Shown here: positions 61,253-64,000 of the stretch, one piece after another | Layout of the letters: every line of letters begins with the position of its first letter | Position numbering within the stretch: the stretch's first letter is position 1 | From: Azolla caroliniana | Taxonomy: Eukaryota; Polypodiophyta | Assembly (NCBI GenBank): GCA_043228905.1 | Contig: JBHGNT010000007.1 | Coordinates: 2,852,001 to 2,916,000, forward strand | Length of the DNA stretch: 64,000 nucleotides | Direction of reading: 5' to 3' | Notes under the pieces: generated by a model | Told to the model about the DNA's origin: nothing | What the model saw: only the letters and a program-made list of their open reading frames with translations | The model's database searches: none | Made by a program: the position numbers and the translations under genes

Positions 61253-64000
61253 CTTCTATAAATTTTGGTCTTTGTCATTCCTTTGCTTTCCTGAATCCTC
61301 ATTACATTTTTAACTTAAGAGTTCCCATTTTCTTCCCCTTTTTGTTTCCCATTCATTTTGATACCTCTTCTATTGGATCGGGTGCGGATTCAAAATTCTA
61401 CCGTGCTTTGCCCTACATACAACAACACATTAAATCAAAATAGGTTCATGAGGATTCACATGACACTTGAGACTCAAAGCCAAAAAGGATCTTGAAGCCA
61501 CATGAGACCGAAAACATGGAAGGTTTGCACGGTTCGATATGATGTGAGAAGCAAAAAAACTAAACAAGTCTCGTAATTTCACATGAGAATGGACACAAAA
61601 AGGTTCTCAAAGGCTCACAAACAATAAAGCTAAATATGAATTGGGGTGCTCAGCTCAATGGGGAAGAAAAAATTTCTAACGTTCACACATGATCATGCAA
61701 AACAATTAAACCCTTAGGAACTCACTAGAGATTGAAGTAAAAATGTTCTCGACACTCACATGATGCTGGAAGCAAAACTCCTAGATGCAAGCATAAGGTC
61801 AACTTCCTAAGGTTTCTTGCCCATAGGCATGAAAAAAGCCTCATATTTGTTTAGTAATTATTTAATTACTCTCATGTGATGACACAATTACAATACTTTT
61901 TGGAACACATCTATTTTGTGCCCTCCACTTTCCTTTATGTGAACCAAATTCTTTACTAAGGTAGTAAGTGATAAGGTTCTAAAGCAAAATGGGCCACATC
62001 TTTCACCCATACATCTTTGGCACATCTAAAATGAGAAAAAGACATTCACTCTATCATGGGCATCAAGGCATTTAGAAATATTCTAGGAGAAGAATGATGA
62101 TATTACACCTCTCAAAGCTTCTAATCTCATTTGATATTGTGATTATTACAATTTACACCTCATTTGATATTGTGATTATTACATCTAAAATGAGAAAAAG
62201 ACATTCACTCTATCATGGGCATCAAGGCATTCAGAAATATTCTAGGAGAAGAATGATGATGTTATTACACCTCTCAAAGATTCTAATCTTATTTGATCAT
62301 TTGATATTCTGAAAATATGTAGAGCTTGAAAGATGTACTAAGAACATAACTTGCAAAGGCTCATTAAATAAACATTCTTTGTTGAATTATTCTTGAAGCA
62401 AACTCTATTATTGTGGTGTCCATAATAATCCGTTGCTCCCATTATGACCATATTATTTAGTGGCATAATCTTAGTGACCATTCTAAAGCTAATTTAATGG
62501 TTTACAAGTATGATAAATGGGAAACCAATAATCCTATGACTTGGAACAAACCCATAAGGACCTATGACAAGTGGGAACAAGTGGTAGTTTGAGAGCCTAT
62601 GATGTTAGACTATATAAATGGGACTAACTACCCTCTTCACGAAGACATCTTGACAAGGTTTGTAGACTTTATTGGTGAGACAAAGCTCTCTTCTTTCTAA
62701 CCATTCATCCCAACATTCAAGATATACAAAATGCATTATTTGTGACAAGGGATGCTAACGGTTTTATGTTGAGGGTGTGGTTAAGCACATTTAAATCATC
62801 CATTTCATAATCTAAATATTCATAAATTATCATTATCATTCCAATAATAAACCACTACTACCATTGCTTTGACTACAATAATCAGCAAGACAATGCTCTC
62901 CAACACATTAACTTTACATTGGTATCTCTTACAAGTACATAAAAAATGTCCTTTTAATATGGTCAACTAACCTCAAAATATACCAGCATTTCTATCCTTG
63001 TAAATACATTTGATAACTACCCCTACTCAAAATACAATATACATGGTTGATTGTAGTCGTTGACAAACCAATTTGTAAATTGATCTCTCATTATCAATCT
63101 TATTGACCATTATTTCCTGCTACCATGCTTTACTAGATTCTCTGCAGAATAATCTGTATTGAAAATTGTCCCATAATTTGATGAACTCTTATTTGTTTTA
63201 GATACCTTTCAAATCTATTTCCACAATAGTGCATCAATTTAAATGTATACTCATATCCAGTACCCTTAATGAATACAATCATAGTATAAACCATACGTAC
63301 CATATGTACATTTGCATTCAAGTATGGTAAACACCCTCTAAGTATGGTAAATACCATACTTTTGTGTTTATTATTTATTATAAGGCAAAACTTTTTCTAA
63401 GGTAAGAACATTAAGTTAAAAACTTTTAAAAAACCATACATATGTTTTCATAACACATGCATTCGTTTGCAAACGTAGGAAAAGAAAGTTTGCAAATGCA
63501 TTCGAGGATATTACATATTATGAATACAATTACAGTAGCGAATATTCAATGCATTCAAAGTTTGTTTTTCTTCCATTTGTCAATCATACCTGCACCCCAC
63601 TTTTTATGTTTTCAAAGAGGAAGCCAATAGACATCTTAATCAAATTACACAAAGCTAACAAAGCTTTGACGGTGAAGAAAAATATACAAGCCAAGTGTGC
63701 AATATAATCAAACCAATTCAAGAAAGGGTTCCTTCAAAATATACATGGAATTCAAGCTCATAAGATTTCATTGTTGCCAATTGTGCAACAGAAGAAGACT
63801 TTCCTTTTGAATAAATGTAGAAAACAGCAGACTTATGGAGAAGTCATGCAACCATATTAAAAAAAGTTGATGATTCTAACAATAATCACAAACACTAACA
63901 TTAGAAACAAGGAAATATGACAGCAATTTCCTCATCAATATTAAGTTGCATCCGTATGAGATTATTGTCTAAAAAAGGATACTAAAGACATAATATTTTA
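61250..64000. other. FBPase upstream and distal intergenic DNA
   Basis: No further gene recognised. A segment starting acatctaaaatgagaaaaag at 62022 is repeated at 62181 (period 159 bp, about 130 bp matching with small indels), and a second short repeat (catttgatattgtgattatt) lies between the two. The rest is AT-rich with unrecognised short frames. Confidence 0.5.

Noticed and set aside
61033-61443. Plus-strand open frame of 136 codons upstream of FBPase
   Set aside because: Mostly Ser-Leu from CT repeats; no family resemblance.
63340-63360. Short inverted repeat agtatggta...taccatact
   Set aside because: Nine-bp arms in AT-rich DNA, no flanking duplication or relation to a gene.
1-64000. 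Functional metabolic gene cluster (callose synthase, sucrose transporter, FBPase)
   Set aside because: The genes are linked only by general carbon metabolism, are on both strands and are separated by 15-25 kb of transposons; no cluster signature was seen.

Overview
The window is nuclear DNA of a flowering plant. Evidence: spliced genes with short GT-AG introns, a plastid-targeted Calvin-cycle enzyme with a transit peptide, a plant-type sucrose/H+ symporter, a callose synthase, and AT-rich intergenic DNA filled with decayed LINEs, copia and gypsy fragments and solo LTRs. The species cannot be read from the sequence. Nothing bacterial, organellar or CRISPR-like is present.

Five real genes are supported by exon chains whose splice phases all close. 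(1) 2163-10842 (+): 3' part of a callose synthase, 11 exons, 5' part outside the window; one 5.2-kb intron carries LINE and copia debris, and a broken copy of the last exon follows the stop. (2) 12575-15012 (-): SUT4-type sucrose transporter, 5 exons, 539 aa. (3) 31013-36454 (+): PRT1-like ubiquitin ligase with two RING regions and a ZZ finger, 7 exons, 386 aa. (4) 50416-55446 (+): ALA1-like P4-ATPase (phospholipid flippase), 7 exons, 1329 aa. (5) 57895-60948 (-): plastid redox-regulated fructose-1,6-bisphosphatase, 3 exons, 417 aa.

Between genes 2 and 3 (about 15-31 kb) and genes 3 and 4 (about 36.5-50 kb) the DNA is mostly decayed transposons. At least three LINE families are visible, one in five copies sharing the same 3' end. 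Three LTRs lie in or against LINE copies: two have exact 5-bp target duplications and one a degenerate duplication. There are also two gypsy remnants and several young tandem duplications. Genes 4 and 5 converge on a 2.4-kb spacer.

Three of the five genes act on photosynthate (FBPase makes the hexose phosphate, SUT4 moves sucrose, callose synthase gates plasmodesmata or phloem), but neighbouring plant genes are usually unrelated and no cluster is claimed. The observations most worth checking are a Glu in place of the zinc-binding His in the second RING of the PRT1 homologue, a His in place of the conserved Arg in the DTDWMGRE motif of the sucrose transporter, an unusual GC-AG intron, and purine (GA) tracts in the leaders of three genes.
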